The position numbers were made by a program, and so were the translations under genes. Below are positions 1 through 13,349 of a stretch of DNA of 64,000 bases, in pieces. The stretch's first letter is position 1. Each line of letters begins with the position of its first letter. The notes beneath the pieces are model-generated. The model had not been told where the DNA came from and ran no database searches. It was given only the letters and a program-made list of their open reading frames with translations. This DNA is from Triatoma infestans. Its lineage: Eukaryota > Arthropoda > Insecta > Hemiptera > Reduviidae. The stretch covers positions 124,001 through 188,000 of the forward strand of contig JAAEAF010000128.1 in the NCBI GenBank assembly GCA_011037195.1. The letters are read 5' to 3'.

Positions 1-1099
1 TTTTAATTTAAGAGATAATATTTTACTTACTTAAATGTGGGAGTTAATATTAATTAATTAACACTTCTATAAAACAATTTACTGATTAGTCTTAATTCTT
101 ATCTTAAACTGATGGGGTGAATTTGGTGTGAGGAGTTATAAGTGCTCTATTTTACCCCCACTGTTAGCAAAGCGACATCAAACTCTGGGTGGGAGTTCTT
201 CTACATTCAGGACTACCTCACTGTACCACTGATGTTCCCATTGAGGAATAATCCATCAAAAAGTAATCTTTAATCATATAAATTACTTCGTAATTAAATT
301 TGACTTCGAATTACTTTTTTAGTGAAAGCGTTAATTGGCAATACATTGCTTATTGGCAATAAATTACTTTCTAACTACCTAACTAAGTTGTGGTTTATTT
401 TAATAAAATTATTTGTTGAATAATAGAATTTATTCCAATATATTATTCAATGGTCAAATAAATGTATAAGATAATTTGCTATACAATATCCTTATTTTTT
501 TTAAGTTCTGCTTATATATCTGCGGCAATAAACAGACATTTGTGCAGATCTGGTCATTAAATGTAATTGCTATGTATAGTACATATGTATTATTTAACTT
601 CTAAACTAGAATTTCTAAATGTTTAATATAATATTCTAGTATTTTTTAAACATAAATTAAAATTTGTTTTTAATTTATTTTGTTAAAAAACTTGCTTCTA
701 TTGTAATTTCTTTTTTTAATGTATAAAACACTAATACAAGAAAGATTTGAGTAAGTAATAAAGTTCCTTGTTTCCCATATATTTCCTTGTTTTAGACTGA
801 TGGTTCTATGGTGACCTTCATAGATAACAAAATATTTATAATTGAGTTGATTTATGTTATAAATTATAATATTTTTTTTAAAATTTACTTTGTACTTTTT
901 TACAGAAATAATGTAATGTATTTTGAATTTTGAATTTTTATCCTTTATTTTGAATTTTGAATTTTTTTTTATTTTGAGAAAAAGAATCCACCGCGGAAGT
1001 CCAAAAAGAAGGCACTGAATTAATACAAAAAATACTAATTAAATAAAGGAAAATATGAATAATGTGTGTTTCAATGCAAATAATGAAGTTTAAATGGAC
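1..1099. other. no feature seen
   Basis: AT-rich, stop-dense in all frames, with poly-T and short repeats of TTTGAATTT near 920-965. Nothing recognised. Confidence 0.6.
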
Positions 1100-1305
1100 T
1101 TGTTTAGTACAGTGGATATGGTTAGTGTGGCATGGCATGGACTTCTAATGAGAAGGTTCCCAGTTGGAGACCCGCGGATAAACCTAAATTTATATTTGTC
1201 GGAAAAATATTAATAATAATATGCTTACGCCCAGAACCATAACTAATTTGGTAATTGGGTAATTATCCTATCAGAAAAATAGACAACGTTATTTGACAAT
1301 TGAAC
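1100..1305 (+). mobile_element. tRNA-derived SINE, family 2, diverged copy
   Basis: Matches the 24020 copy along its length: TTCCCAGTTGGAGACCCGCG (decayed B box), CTAAATTTATATT and CTAATTTGGTAATTG. Confidence 0.65.
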
Positions 1306-2249
1306 ATTTAAGTTTACCCTTTTCCAATCATAAAGTATATTATTTGCTTTACTATAATTTTTAAAATTTTGCTCAAAGTGTATAATATAATATTAGAACA
1401 GGACAATACAAAATTCTTCTGATAGAAATAATATAATGATATCTAGTCCTTGAGTCTTTTTTCAAAAGTTAGGTAGTATTCAGTCATTAATTTTCTCAAT
1501 GCAGTTCCGCTCTCTCGCCCGTTAAACAACGGCTAAACTGCTGAGACAGCTACCTCCGATACCATGCCGGTTCAGAAACAGCGAAATCTTTGAGAACATT
1601 AATATTCGGCTAAGTACGAAGATAGATTGACTAGCATAACCAAGTAATATTAATAATGTTTGATGTCTGAATACACATTCTTCCAAACAAATTATCTCTA
1701 TCTTCTCTCAAAAAAGATTTTCACCAACAATTTGGCGGTTTTCACTTTCGATAATAGCAAATATGGGACTTTTCTTAGGGAAAGTGGACTATCACTGATT
1801 CAGGGATCTTGGCGTTCCTGCGAGTGAACCAGTCTAGCAACTGTAACATATTTGCACTGACATCTCCAACATTCGCACATTAATAAAAGTAAGTGGTGTT
1901 CAGCTATTTGGATTTAGCGTTCACACAGGCAAATCCAAGCTCCCCCCCCCCACATATATATATAATCATCTTAATCAGTGGCTTCTCTAGGGCGGTGCAG
2001 TGTGAGGCGCACATATATGTATATTATATATATCTGGGGTTTCTCAGCCACTTGCTCTACAAATCTAACTTTTAAATCTAGAGAAGCATTTTGGAAGAGT
2101 TGTAGCACAGTGTAATGTAGACAATTGGGGGGAAAGTATAAATATTAATTATGAATTACAAGTATAATATTGTTTAAAAAATAGATTGTGCTATGTTATT
2201 AGCTGTTAAGTTAATAACATACTCTGGTAAACTCTTTTACTCTGGCAGT

Positions 2250-2325
2250 AAGAAAGAGAAAGGAAAAGTTGTAGTAAGAGCTAATCGTGTGAGTGTTTCA
2301 CAATAGATTTTTTTTTTATAATCCA
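2250..2325 (+). mobile_element. Helentron-like right-end fragment
   Basis: AGTAAGAG followed by the hairpin GTGTGAGTGTTTCACA and a T run at 2308, matching the 3' terminus of the reference copy. Little interior is recognisable. Confidence 0.5.
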
Positions 2326-2789
2326 GTCTATCACGATTATTAATGGCATCTCACAATGTAAGCAACAGTTTTTCTCCTAGTTACAGCCATGAGTTTAACA
2401 TAGCTTTCCCTAAAAACCACAGAACAATTTAAACAAAACTCTCAATTTTGCCAAGTTCGACCTATAATTTCCGTAGGACAGTTCAGATTTTTTTTACTAG
2501 AGAAAAATATTATATTCCTTTTAGCTAATCTCGGGATATATAGCATCTTTAGAAATAAAATTGCTATAGGTAATTACACGGTTTTATCATTTATGCAAAT
2601 AGGGACAGGGAATTACATCTTGACTTCTTCCTGTTAGTTATATTTTTAATAAACCCAACAGCAGTCGTTTAAGGAACTTAATTAATTAGTTTATTTTTTG
2701 TTTACCTCGCAGATTTGCAAGCTTATTGTAAGGTATTTGTTTATAGAATTAGTAAATTAAAATAATATTCGTAATAATGTAAACCGATA

Positions 2790-3500
2790 AAATCTGGTGC
2801 GAAAAACTCAAACGACTTTCTCTTACTTCTTTTAATAAATTATAACGAATTACCGAATTAACTACATATAAAATTTGAAATTAACGACACAACTTTTCAA
2901 AATAATCTTTTTTGGAAAAATGCTTCAAATAAAAGTAATACGCTTTTATCTAGCCAACCAAGTATCAGGAAATCGTTAAAGTGTTTTCCAGAAAATTCCT
3001 AAAAATTAAAAAAACCTATTCTATAAAGGCGCACATCCGGTTAACCGAATTTCTTCAAGTTTCAATGCTTCCTATATGTATTAATTTTATGTAGGTGGTA
3101 AAGACCATTATTACACTGAAGTTGTACTTTAGAGAAAAGCGTAACCCTACTGTTCCTTCACAACCCACACAAAATGAATTTTTCTGGAAAAAAATTTCAA
3201 ATAAAAGTAATAGACATTTATCTGTATAGATAGTATACGTAAAAGAAAATCGTTGGAACCGATTTCGAGAAAATTACGAAAATCGAAAAAACTTCGTGTC
3301 TGATACGATGATAGTGCCTAAACGGAATACCAAGTTTGAGCTTCCTGCAACTTTTCGTTTTTGAGATATTCACCAGAACATTCGTAAAAAAATTTTTCGT
3401 TTTCAAAAAACATTATTTCCGGTGAAAACTCAAATTAAAAAATTAGACACGACCGCTATACTTCCTCTTATTACATACAGTAAGAGAAAGTAATGAGTGC
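2790..3500 (-). mobile_element. Helentron-like element, inverted copy
   Basis: Reverse complement runs from a left end near 3495 to a right end near 2793 (ATCTGGTGCGAAAAACTC and ACTTTCTCTTACTT). The interior has the CACTTCCGG/CAAATTT-type phrases of the family with many substitutions. Confidence 0.55.
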
Positions 3501-4042
3501 ACTTCAGAAAAAAACAGTTCGTACTTTAAAATGCTGATAGTGTACAAATTAATAGCATTAAGGTATTCCATTGATTCTATATTTAAATTATTTACAACAT
3601 TACTATCATTATCGTCGGTGCTTTTAATTAAATAAATTATTTTTAATTTTTATGGTTTAATTAAAATATTAGTCGAAGAGTATTGATATGATGTAAATCA
3701 AAACGAAACGACTAATTAAACACAATAACTAGGCTAAACATCAGTTATTAAAATAAAATAATTTTTTGCGTGTAAATTGTAAAGCTAAATAATAATTATT
3801 TAATCAGAAGACCTTGAGAGCTGGCAATTAATTTGAAAAGAAAATTTATTGTAACAATACAAATCAATATGTAGGATAAATGTGAAGTTTTTATTTTAAT
3901 ATTTGTTTTTTTTTTTATAACCTCTTACATAACTGAACTTTGACCATTCTTCTTCTTGCAGCCTAAAAAAACATAAGGGGTTTTCATAAGTATTACCTAG
4001 AGTAATATGGCGTCCTGGAGGTTTGAGCAGAGAGGCAAGAGC

Positions 4043-4318
4043 TCAAGCATTTGGTCTCAGCATTTCCAAATTGTCTTCAGTTCTTCTCAGAAATTTTTCT
4101 TCAAAGAGATTCGCCGCCTTCTCTTCTTCACAATAAGTATAATCATATTTTATCAAATTTTGCCTGTTTTGACAAGGTTTACTTGTTAATGGAATAATGA
4201 AAGAAATTAGTGGGAGAATCCCAAGACCCAGCATTAAAGAAAACGTATAAACCGGCTCATTCTTCATTTCTGATAAATTTCCATAAGTAATTAAGCGTAA
4301 TAAATAAATAGTGATCAA
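4043..4318 (-). CDS. hypothetical ORF, one predicted membrane segment
   Basis: 91 codons with a hydrophobic segment (FSLMLGLGILPLISFIIPL) near residues 26-44 and a charged C-terminal part rich in Glu/Lys. An acceptor-like TTTATCAG precedes codon 18 or so. No homologue recognised. It could be a lone exon, a retrocopy piece or chance; a T-run at 3908-3918 lies on its 3' side. Confidence 0.2.
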   Translation of the reverse strand: MITIYLLRLITYGNLSEMKNEPVYTFSLMLGLGILPLISFIIPLTSKPCQNRQNLIKYDYTYCEEEKAANLFEEKFLRRTEDNLEMLRPNA

Positions 4319-4459
4319 ATAAAATCTGGTTTGATTCTCTCACAAGGCTTGCTCTTACAACTATTCACATGGTTCTAATTGACAAATTTGGTTTAAATTT
4401 TCACCAAATGTTTGTTTGCTTTTCTATAATTTAAAGCTAGTAGCATCTAGAAAACTAAA

Positions 4460-4935
4460 ATAAAGTGACACTTTACCGGGAAGCGGTAGCTCCCCGAAAA
4501 CGTCTCTAAATTCTCTTTTCTCAAAAAAAATTGAACCAAAAGTGAAGTGTAACTCATTGGTTTCTTTATCAAGAAAACCGGGTAAAACTAAAAAATAGCA
4601 AACAGTAAAATCGCTCTTTCGATAAACCGATCTTTTTCAAACTCACAATTCTGGCAACATATTAACAGTACTTATAGTTCTCATTAACATCATTTTATGT
4701 TCAAAAACCGTAAAATTTTCTGAATTGTCACTTTAGAGGGAATCTTAATTTTATCTCTCCTTGCAGAAGCTCTAAAACCTGTTTTCCTAGAAAAGTTCAA
4801 ATAACAGCTCTAGACCAATCGTTTGAGCCGAGCAATTTCAGAAAGAATTTACCAAAAACTGAAAAATATTTACTCATAAAATCGTACTTCTGATTAAGTG
4901 ATTTTGATCAAAACCTTCGATCATAATATTATTCT
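4460..4935 (-). mobile_element. Helentron-like interior fragment
   Basis: Contains the inverted family phrases around AAAATCGCTCTTTCGATAAACCGAT and ATTCTGGCAACATATT (near 4610-4680). No clear ends. Confidence 0.35.
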
Positions 4936-5939
4936 AATAGCAGTAAGTTAAATAAAAAGAAAAAGATATTTTATTTAAATAAATACGAGTCATCTACTAG
5001 CACATAGTTCAAGTGTTCACGTCATCAAATTTAAGAAAAATATTTATTAAGTAAACTAATACCACCACTATTCTATTACACAGAGTGAAGTTGGTCTATT
5101 CCACCGGCTTCACAATAAACTGGATTGAACTAGTTAATACTGTAGAGGGATTAGCTATGCTTTTGGTATAATAATTACCTCATCAACATCTGTATAAACA
5201 TGTTTTTATATAAAGTAGTATAAATTTTATTGTTTTTAATAAACAGCTGTTTGCATAACACAAATAGCACCCAGTTAATTAGAAATTCATTTTATTATCA
5301 TTTATTACTGCTTATCTTGTTGTTTATTTCTAAAGTAGAGCGAGTCCTCTACTAATTGAACGATTTAATATTTGTGTTGTTACTTCACAAGTAAAGAAGA
5401 ATACTTTTTTTTTCTAGTGTGGCTCTGACTATAGAAACAAGGTAACACCACGCTTATTCGCGTAGGGAAGTGGACTAGGCATTTCTCCAGGAACCTAGCA
5501 GCACGAATTCTCATAACACTTACAGCCCCAACATTCAACAATACACCTGGAATCAGCAAAGTTTGTTCATGTTTGCACTCACTCGGGTTTAGCTTATCCA
5601 AAAGATTAGCTTACCAACATACATATTCTCTTTCTTCCAATCATACTTACATATTGTACAATTTACAGACACTTCACAGTTTCGCATTGTACCCAAGAGA
5701 GCCACAATAATTATTTTGATCTATTCAGTAGATTTAGCTTTATAATCCCACTTATAACAACCTCTATTTCTAAGTTAAAAATTTATTTATTGAATTACAA
5801 AATTATAGAATAAAATCTTTCAGTATGGTGTCCTATATGTGTCTATAAATATAAATACATAAATTAGTAAAATTCATCTAACTTCTGAATAAATAGATCA
5901 AAAAAAGTGAACTCTTAAATTTTATTTTTTTACTATCCC

Positions 5940-6690
5940 CACATGAGGGCAAATCTGCGATTCGGCGCCTAGCAGCCCAATATAATAACTTAATGATTTT
6001 TGGTCAGAATAGCTTTCCCATTATGGAGTTGTCTGGTGTCGCTTAGTTGTGGGCAAATTAGGAAGTGCAAATGTCTTATTGCACAGGGGGCATAAGGAGG
6101 TAGTCATGGCCAGTTGCTATTCTCAATAGCTTCAGGTAGTTACACCTCTCAAAATCCTTCGGGATTCTATTACAAGGTTCCATAAGTTTTTCCCACTTTT
6201 TATCTTTTCTGTCCTCCCACCATTTTTTTGAACCTTGTGTCCATAATGCGCCTTTACTATTCTTCTAGCGCTAGAAAGCGTTAAAGGTACTTCAGGCTGC
6301 ACTTCCTTGAACCCTTCTTTGGCTAATCTGTCTGCCATTTAATTTCCATGAAGCTCACAATGAGCAGGTATCTACTGCAGAACCACTCTTGTCCCTAAGC
6401 TAGACACACACACACACACACCGCAAACATCTGAAGGAGACCCTTTTGTATGATTGGCAATAGCTAATATTTCAGCTTGGGAGTCCACAAACATTACAAT
6501 GTACTTGGGCCAGTTCCTCAGTTGTCAATCTAACTGCTGCAATCTCTCCAGCGAAATTAGTGGCGTTTCTCCTTACGGGCTCAGATAATGGTCTATAAAC
6601 ACTCGCTCCTGTATTATTGGCTGCTCCGCAACTCAGAAGTTAGATTGCACTCCAGTCAACACCATCTCCCCTCTTAAAGCTCTTGAAATG
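5940..6690 (-). mobile_element. non-LTR retrotransposon fragment, RNase H domain
   Basis: Reverse strand gives NATNFAGEIAAVRLTTEELA (Glu motif) and, after a stop, PAHCELHGN, stop, MADRLAKEGF (final Asp motif), then VPLTLSSARRIVKAHYG. Several stops; an AC microsatellite (6401-6421) interrupts it. Old LINE 3' piece. Confidence 0.7.
6401..6421. repeat. AC microsatellite
   Basis: About ten AC units inside the LINE RNase H fragment. Confidence 0.9.
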
Positions 6691-7265
6691 GCGCTCTCTT
6701 CTCACTCTTAAATTTTAAAATAAACAATATACATAATATAACAAAGAAAAGTAAAGAGGTAATTACCATCTGAAAGTATGAATGATCATATTCTTAAGGC
6801 TTCAGTGACGAATTTGTCAATGAAATGAATGTCATAAATGCAGTTTAGTGAACAAACTTATAAATTTGTTAGATGTAGAAAAATTCTGAGCCAAAACTAT
6901 GAACTGTGAATGATGTGATTCTCTTGAATAATGAAATGTTTCAAGAGCAGAACTTAAAAAAAAAAGACGTAACAAACTATCTGAGGCAAGGCTATTTACA
7001 AATTAAATAAACATTACTTGTATCAAAACAATAAATTGAACCATTGACACACAAACAATTTACATTATGAATATTTAACAGAATCTGCATTATCAGTCTA
7101 ATTTCTTTAATATTAACGATCACATCATTATATTGTTGTGGTGTATCGAGAGAACAAACTGATCAATACAAAGTATTACATTTAGAATTAAGTACATATA
7201 ACGCAATATCTATATTGACGCAATAATTTATATAGTGTACACAAATTGTTGCCTTCTTTTTAAAA

Positions 7266-8166
7266 AAAATCTGTTGTGAAACACTCACACAACTTTCTCT
7301 TACTCTAATGAATACAATTAAGTCAAGAAATTTTCTTTAAAATTGCAACATTGCAATTTTAGTTGGGCTGGCCATAAATATGGTGGTGGGGATTTTATTT
7401 GCATACCTGAGCGGCCTAATGAGGAGCGCTCTATATTAAAAGCAAGAAAACTTGTGCCAATTAAATTTAAAACTAAACATCCAATACCGCTCTAAAATCA
7501 ATTTTTACAGAAAAATCTTTCAAATAAAAGTGATATGTTTCTATCTATACGAAAGTATTCCAAGTTTAAATAGAAATCGTTGTAACCGTTTTTAAAAAAA
7601 TTCAATTAACTCAAAAACCTATTCTGTGAAATCGCTTTTCCAGTTAACCGATTTCTTCAAATTTGGAATTCTATCCATGCTTCTAATGTATACTAATATT
7701 GTGGTAAAACCATATATTTTACTGAAGTGGTACTTTTGAGGAAAGCACAATGCTATGCTCCTCCAGAACCCAAAAAATCAATTATTCCAGAAAAATATTC
7801 AAATATTAGTGATAGGTATTAATGTATATAGATAGTATAAGTTTAAACAAAATCTTTGGAGCCATTTTCGAAGAAACTCACGAAAAACTGAAAAAACACT
7901 TAGTAAAGTTGCACTTGGATTTTGCCAGAAATCTTCGTGTCTGATGTGGTGATGTGCCTAAACGGAATACCAAATTTGAGCCTCCTGCAACTTCTCGTTT
8001 TTGAGATATTCTGTTAACACACATTTCTGTTGGCATTTTTACTTTCTGGTACTGCATTTCTTTCGTATTCAGGGGACCCAAAAAAAACTTGTATTTCTGG
8101 TAAAAGCTCAATTTCGAAAATTTGGTATGATCGCAATACTTCCTCTAACTAGGAGGAAGAGAAAGC
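7266..8166 (-). mobile_element. Helentron-like element, long inverted copy
   Basis: Right end at 7266-7307 keeps ATCTGTTGTGAAACACTCAC and CTTTCTCTTACTC; the left end is near 8150-8166 (GGAGGAAGAGAAAG). An extra 200 bp right arm (7310-7490) resembles those at 21720 and 34160. Confidence 0.6.
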
Positions 8167-8269
8167 AAAAAATTGAAAATACAATAACAATGTCATCAGT
8201 GAAATAAAGAAGGTAGATTTCATCATTGTTATTAATAGTTAAGGGTGAAGCATTTCTGGTTTCAAGAAC

Positions 8270-8530
8270 TCAACAGTGTCTGAGATAAGTAAGGCGAACT
8301 ACAAGGGTGGCGGAGAGGGATTCGTTCAGCTTGTACTAGTCCATCCACCACAGTTAGTATCAGCGTCCTTAGTATTTACAAACAGGCGAACATTAGAATG
8401 AAAATATTTAATTATATTAACAATTCTGGAACTTTAACGCAAATTTACAAGCGTAATCCACAACAAGTTGTGATCTAATGCGTCAAACGTTCGACGAAAA
8501 TCCACGAAAATAGCAGTGGAGAATTTTTAA
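8270..8530 (-). mobile_element. non-LTR retrotransposon fragment, reverse transcriptase
   Basis: Reverse strand gives FVDFRRTFDALDHNLLW, RT motif A with the catalytic Asp, then IVNIIKYFHSNVRLFVN. Stops follow. Too short for clade assignment. Confidence 0.6.
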
Positions 8531-9399
8531 GTAATTTAATAGAAATTAGTGAATAAAGAACAAACAATTATCTTAACAACCTCGCTTAAACCGGAGGCCA
8601 TTTTGAGCCCGACTAGTAATGAGCATTTCTCAGCCTAGTTAGATAGCCTCATTATAATATATATAATATTAAATTATATTAATATATATATTGTAGGATA
8701 AATATTCCTGGCAAATAATTCATAAATGCAATTCTCCTTGTTTAAAAGTTAATATAAAAATTTGAAAAGCATAATCCATACGATCTGAAATATTAAAAAA
8801 ATTGAAAACTGAAATTAATATTCCTTGTTTAATCTTCTTGTAATTAACCAGTATCTGTATATAGCATTTTCATGTCATTTTTGTATAGAAATGAAGAAAA
8901 ATGAAATGCCTGACTGTCAGCTATCATGAAATTTTTATTATTAAAAATAGCAGTACTTAAATATTTCAGAGGATGAAATTTGCATTTTTCATATTCCCAG
9001 GTATGACCAATTTCAGCCACCATCTCCGAAGGTTGGTTATAATGCAAAGTTAAGAAACTTCACGATCTTAAAAAAGTAGAGAAACTGTGCACATAGATAG
9101 TTTGAGTGTTCCGACTAAGGTTCATTTGTAAGGCACAGTACATGGAAAAAAGATGGTTTTAAACTAAAAGTGAATGCCTAGAATTAGTATGTGAATCTAC
9201 TAGTCTTACGCCAGGAAATTGCCTTATTTGGCATATTATTATTTGGCATTACTAAGTATGACAATATTTGGCATATTATCTGGCATGATAGAATTTGCTG
9301 CGCATTATTAAATAAAATCATCTACAAAATAATATTGCTAATCATATTATGATGTACTTTAATGAAATACCAAGTTTCCATATTACATAAACAACATTT

Positions 9400-9510
9400 T
9401 ATAGAAATTACTTTTTCGAACTCAGAGAACCTCAAAATATATATTTTCAGTGAAATAGCAATTTTTTCGACACTTTGACATAATCGCAATACTTTCTTTT
9501 AAAACAATAA
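9400..9510 (-). mobile_element. Helentron-like left-part fragment
   Basis: Inverted match to the first 110 bp or so of the element (CTCAGAGAACCTCAAAAT ... ATAATCGCAATACTTTC). Confidence 0.4.
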
Positions 9511-9589
9511 GATATTATTAAGATAATAATAAGTATAGCTATATTGATAATAATCGATTAAATGTTTGGCTGCCTGGACAGTGATGGAA

Positions 9590-11640
9590 AGTTAGAGGTC
9601 AGTTAATGGTTATAGTGGATAAATAAAGAAGTGTTATTAGAAGTTTTATTAATTATTCAGAAACGCCACTATAGTTTCAGAAGTGGGATTGAGACTATTT
9701 TTGCTAGAGATTGAAGAAGGAATAGAAACTACAAGACCATGTTAGCTGAAAGTTTGCAGATTAGCAATATTGCCTGGCTATGTAAAAACATAGACTCTGC
9801 AAATGTAAGACAGCCAAACTTTTGTATAGCTTTGTTTTTGGTGAGGAGTGTGGACGTTTGAGTAGGAAGAAGTTAAAATCATTTAAAGGTTTTAATTTCA
9901 GCAAGAATGAAATTAAAGAGATTGTTTCCTCAACAATTGAATTGTTCACCAACGCAGAGCGTATTTGAATTTGTAATATTCTCTCTTGATTTTATTGGAA
10001 ATAATGAGGAACTAGTTACCCGCATTTATAATTCATTAAATGATTTGGAAACCTTTTTGAAGAAACCAGTAACTGATGAAGAATTTGAGTCAGAAGATGA
10101 AATAAATGATCGTTCAATTGATGGCGTCTCAGAGAACCTTTCTCATTTACATTTAAAGGCGTCCGAAAACTCCTCGCCCACAGAAATAATCCTAATCATG
10201 TTAACGATGTGCAATTTGTTATGACCTATAAAGATATCGAAGAAACTCTTCGCCCTTATGATGCTTCAGGTAACCAAAGAATAGAGAATTGGTTAGTAGA
10301 ATTTGAGGAACACTCCTGGTCAGATATACAACAATTAATTTATGCGAAGAGATTATTAAAAAGTTTGGCCAAAACATTCGTGCAAAGCGAACCCGGAATC
10401 GATACTTTTGGTAAATTAAAACGAGCTCTAAGGCTAGAATTTTCAAAAACCATAAATAGTGCCCAGTACATCGAATGTTACAAGAACGTCATATGAAAGA
10501 GGACGAAGATGTTTTTGAGTATTATTTGATAATTAAGGAAATTGCGCCGAGAGGAGATATTGAGGAAGATTCATTAATTAATTATATAATTCGGCCATCC
10601 TGACTCTTAATTAAAGAACCAATATTAAGTATATGTTCACCTACGGCCACACTGAACTTCACTGCGATGCGAGTGCGGACGGATATGTGCTATTTTGTTG
10701 CAGAGACAAAAAGGTGGAAAATTTCATCCGATTTCTTATATTAGTAGGCGTACTACTGTTGCTGAAGCGAAGTACCATAGTTTCGAGTTGGAAGCGGCTG
10801 CTATTGTTTTTGCTCTATAGCGATTTCGAATATATCTACAAGATATTAGATTTAATATATCTAATATCCGTAATATAGTTATTTGGTTTTTTATTTAAAA
10901 TATCAGTAATATAGTTACGGATTGTGACAGTCTTAAACTTACTCTTGAGAAAAAAAATATCAGTCCCCGAATTTTGAGATGGTCTCTAGTATTCTGGGAT
11001 TATGATTACTTTTTGGAACACCGAGTCGGTAATCGTATGCAGCATGTGACGCGTTAAGTAGAGTGCATAAAATATTACTTATTACCGATAATACTTTTGA
11101 GAGAAATGTTTCATTGTTGCAGGACAAGGACCCGCTGATAAAAAAAATTCGTGAAGAATTAGAGTACAAGGAATGTCAAAAATTTGGAATGCGCAACGGT
11201 ATGATCTATTGGAAAATAAATCAAGTCTTTGTTTTATGTACCTAATAGTATGGAATTTCAAGTAATTCGAAATTGCCATGTTGACCTTGGTCATTGCGGG
11301 ATAGAAAAAACACATGAATATTTAATGAGGATCTATTGGTTTACAAAATAAAACAGTATGTAGCTAACTGCCTAAAGTGTATTGCATATTCTCCACCCGC
11401 GAATAAAACTGAAGGGGAATTGCATAATATTCCGAAGGAAAAAGAACCATTTCAAATATTACATTAGACCATTATGGGCCACTTGCTAAAACTGGTCGCA
11501 AATACAAGTATATATTTGAAATTATTGATTCCTTTAGCCGCTTCGTAAAATTTTACCCTGTCAAAACTACTAATGTAGATGAAGTAATTAAGCATTTGAA
11601 ATCGTATTTCTCAAATTAAGTTCTTTCTTTTCATTTAGAC
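9590..11640 (+). mobile_element. Ty3/gypsy-type LTR retrotransposon remnant with internal deletion
   Basis: Gag-like text covers 9907-10600. It passes, within about 30 bp, into RNase H (10633: ELHCDASADGY, then VTDCNSLKLTL in another frame near 10923) and then integrase (zinc-binding HVDLGH...CLKC near 11275-11375; catalytic-core wording LDHYGPLAKT near 11470, broken). Protease and reverse transcriptase are missing, so an internal deletion joined gag to RNase H. Multiple stops and frameshifts. No LTRs were identified. Such elements copy through RNA and integrate with their own integrase; this one cannot. Confidence 0.75.
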
Positions 11641-12160
11641 GACAGTATTTGCAACTAGGATATGGACCGACATAGTTATTATATCCTAACCAGTTATTCT
11701 GATGAAATTTTAGTGGCAGTATTTGAAAGCAAAATGATGATTAGTTTTATCTCGATAAAACACTTGCTTTCTTAAGCATGCTAATTTTGCTGACTGATTC
11801 TTAAATAGACTGCTTGTCGCCCCAATTAGGTTCATGATCATTTTCTGAATTGATCAACAATTAAATATTTTCTTACGTATATGTAAAATCCTCAGTATCT
11901 ATGCGCTCTCCACAGTAATAAGTATTCATGGCAATTTATCTTTATCTCAAGATAATTTTTTGATCAGTATTAAAGAAATATATATAAAAATGTAAATCTC
12001 AGTTTCAAACTGTATTATCATCTAATTAGATTGGTACTGGGGATATATTGCACTGCGACCGACAAGACATTTTGTGCCCCATCATCTAAGTTAATAAAAT
12101 TATCATTTGGCAATGCTTGTATGTTTATTAGTTCTGATTTACATTTTACTTTGTATAAGG

Positions 12161-12181
12161 GTGTAACAAAAGTCTGCGTTT
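12161..12181. repeat. mariner terminal inverted repeat, left
   Basis: GTGTAACAAAAGTCTGCGTT pairs with the complement of 13329-13349, one mismatch. Confidence 0.85.
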
Positions 12182-13328
12182 TTCGCCTTACAATTCAAAA
12201 ATGGTTGTTTACTCAATACTAAGCTTACTCCTCGAAATACAGGCCATCATTTTCTACATTTGAACCCATCTGTGAGCCAACAGTTCGATGCCCTTCCGAT
12301 AGTTGGAGCTACCTTTGAAAGAAAAAACTCCAAACCTCCTCCTCGGTATTTGTAAATTTTTTACCATGTAAAAAGTGGGGCCATGGACGAAAGAGATGGT
12401 AATCAGAGGGTGCCAAATCTGGGCTGTAAGCTACGAGAGGGAGGAACTCAAAATTCAAATTTTCGATTATTCGTGACAGAGAACGATTGACGTGACATCT
12501 GCTGCCTTACATTGTCTTGTTGAAGGAATTAACTTGAGAAGGATGTTTTACAGCCAAAAAGGAAAGTACGCGTTCTAATTGAGTAGAATACAGTTTGGAT
12601 GTAGTCGCATGATCATCAGGAACTAGATCAAAATGAATGACGCCCTCGTAGATCCACAACACGCAGCATCACTTTTTTCTCAAATCTTTCTCTTCGGTTC
12701 AACTGGTTGGCCTGATCTATCCATTGCTATTGTTTGTTCATTGTCAAAAGAAACTCATTTTTCAAGCAAGCAGTAATTCGTTTGATGAAAGGACAATCAC
12801 TTGTGTTTTGAAGGAGGTTTTACAGACAAGGGGTGCATCTTGTTGAGGCCTAAATTGTTACGGTTGTTTTGGCAGTTTCTGAGTACTATGGCGGCTCTCA
12901 CAGGTGGCAATTTATGGTTGATTGGAACATTCACTTGAAAGTTTTCTGGTGCTGGTGCAAAGTTCCACTTCTACAGCTATCGCCAGAAGTGCTGAATCTA
13001 AGGAGAGAGGACGTCCTGGATGAAGCTTTCTTTCCAGGCTCTTATCATCCTCTCTAAATTTTTTGAATCATATCTTTGCAGCCCGTGATTTGTGCAGAGC
13101 CTTCCCTTTCTACTTCATTAATTTCGAAAGCGGCGTTTGTAGCAGTAGCCTTTTTGTAAAATCGCCCGAATTTCTAGGTTATTTCCTTAACCGCTCACAA
13201 ATCGCAAAGATCTTTTCACAGGGTGATAAAGCATAAATTGAAAGCAAAAGGAGGACCTTATAAGAAACTTTTGGTGAAGTAGTGTTTAGTAAAGTACTGT
13301 TGAAAAAAAGAGATTAGGAGGGGAAAAA

Positions 13329-13349
13329 AACTCAGACTTTTGTTACACG
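13329..13349. repeat. mariner terminal inverted repeat, right
   Basis: Complement begins GTGTAACAAAAGTCTGAG, matching the left end. Confidence 0.85.

Noticed and set aside
1936..1952. Poly-C tract as a functional element
   Set aside because: A simple homopolymer run; a similar one lies at 13541-13551 with no shared context.
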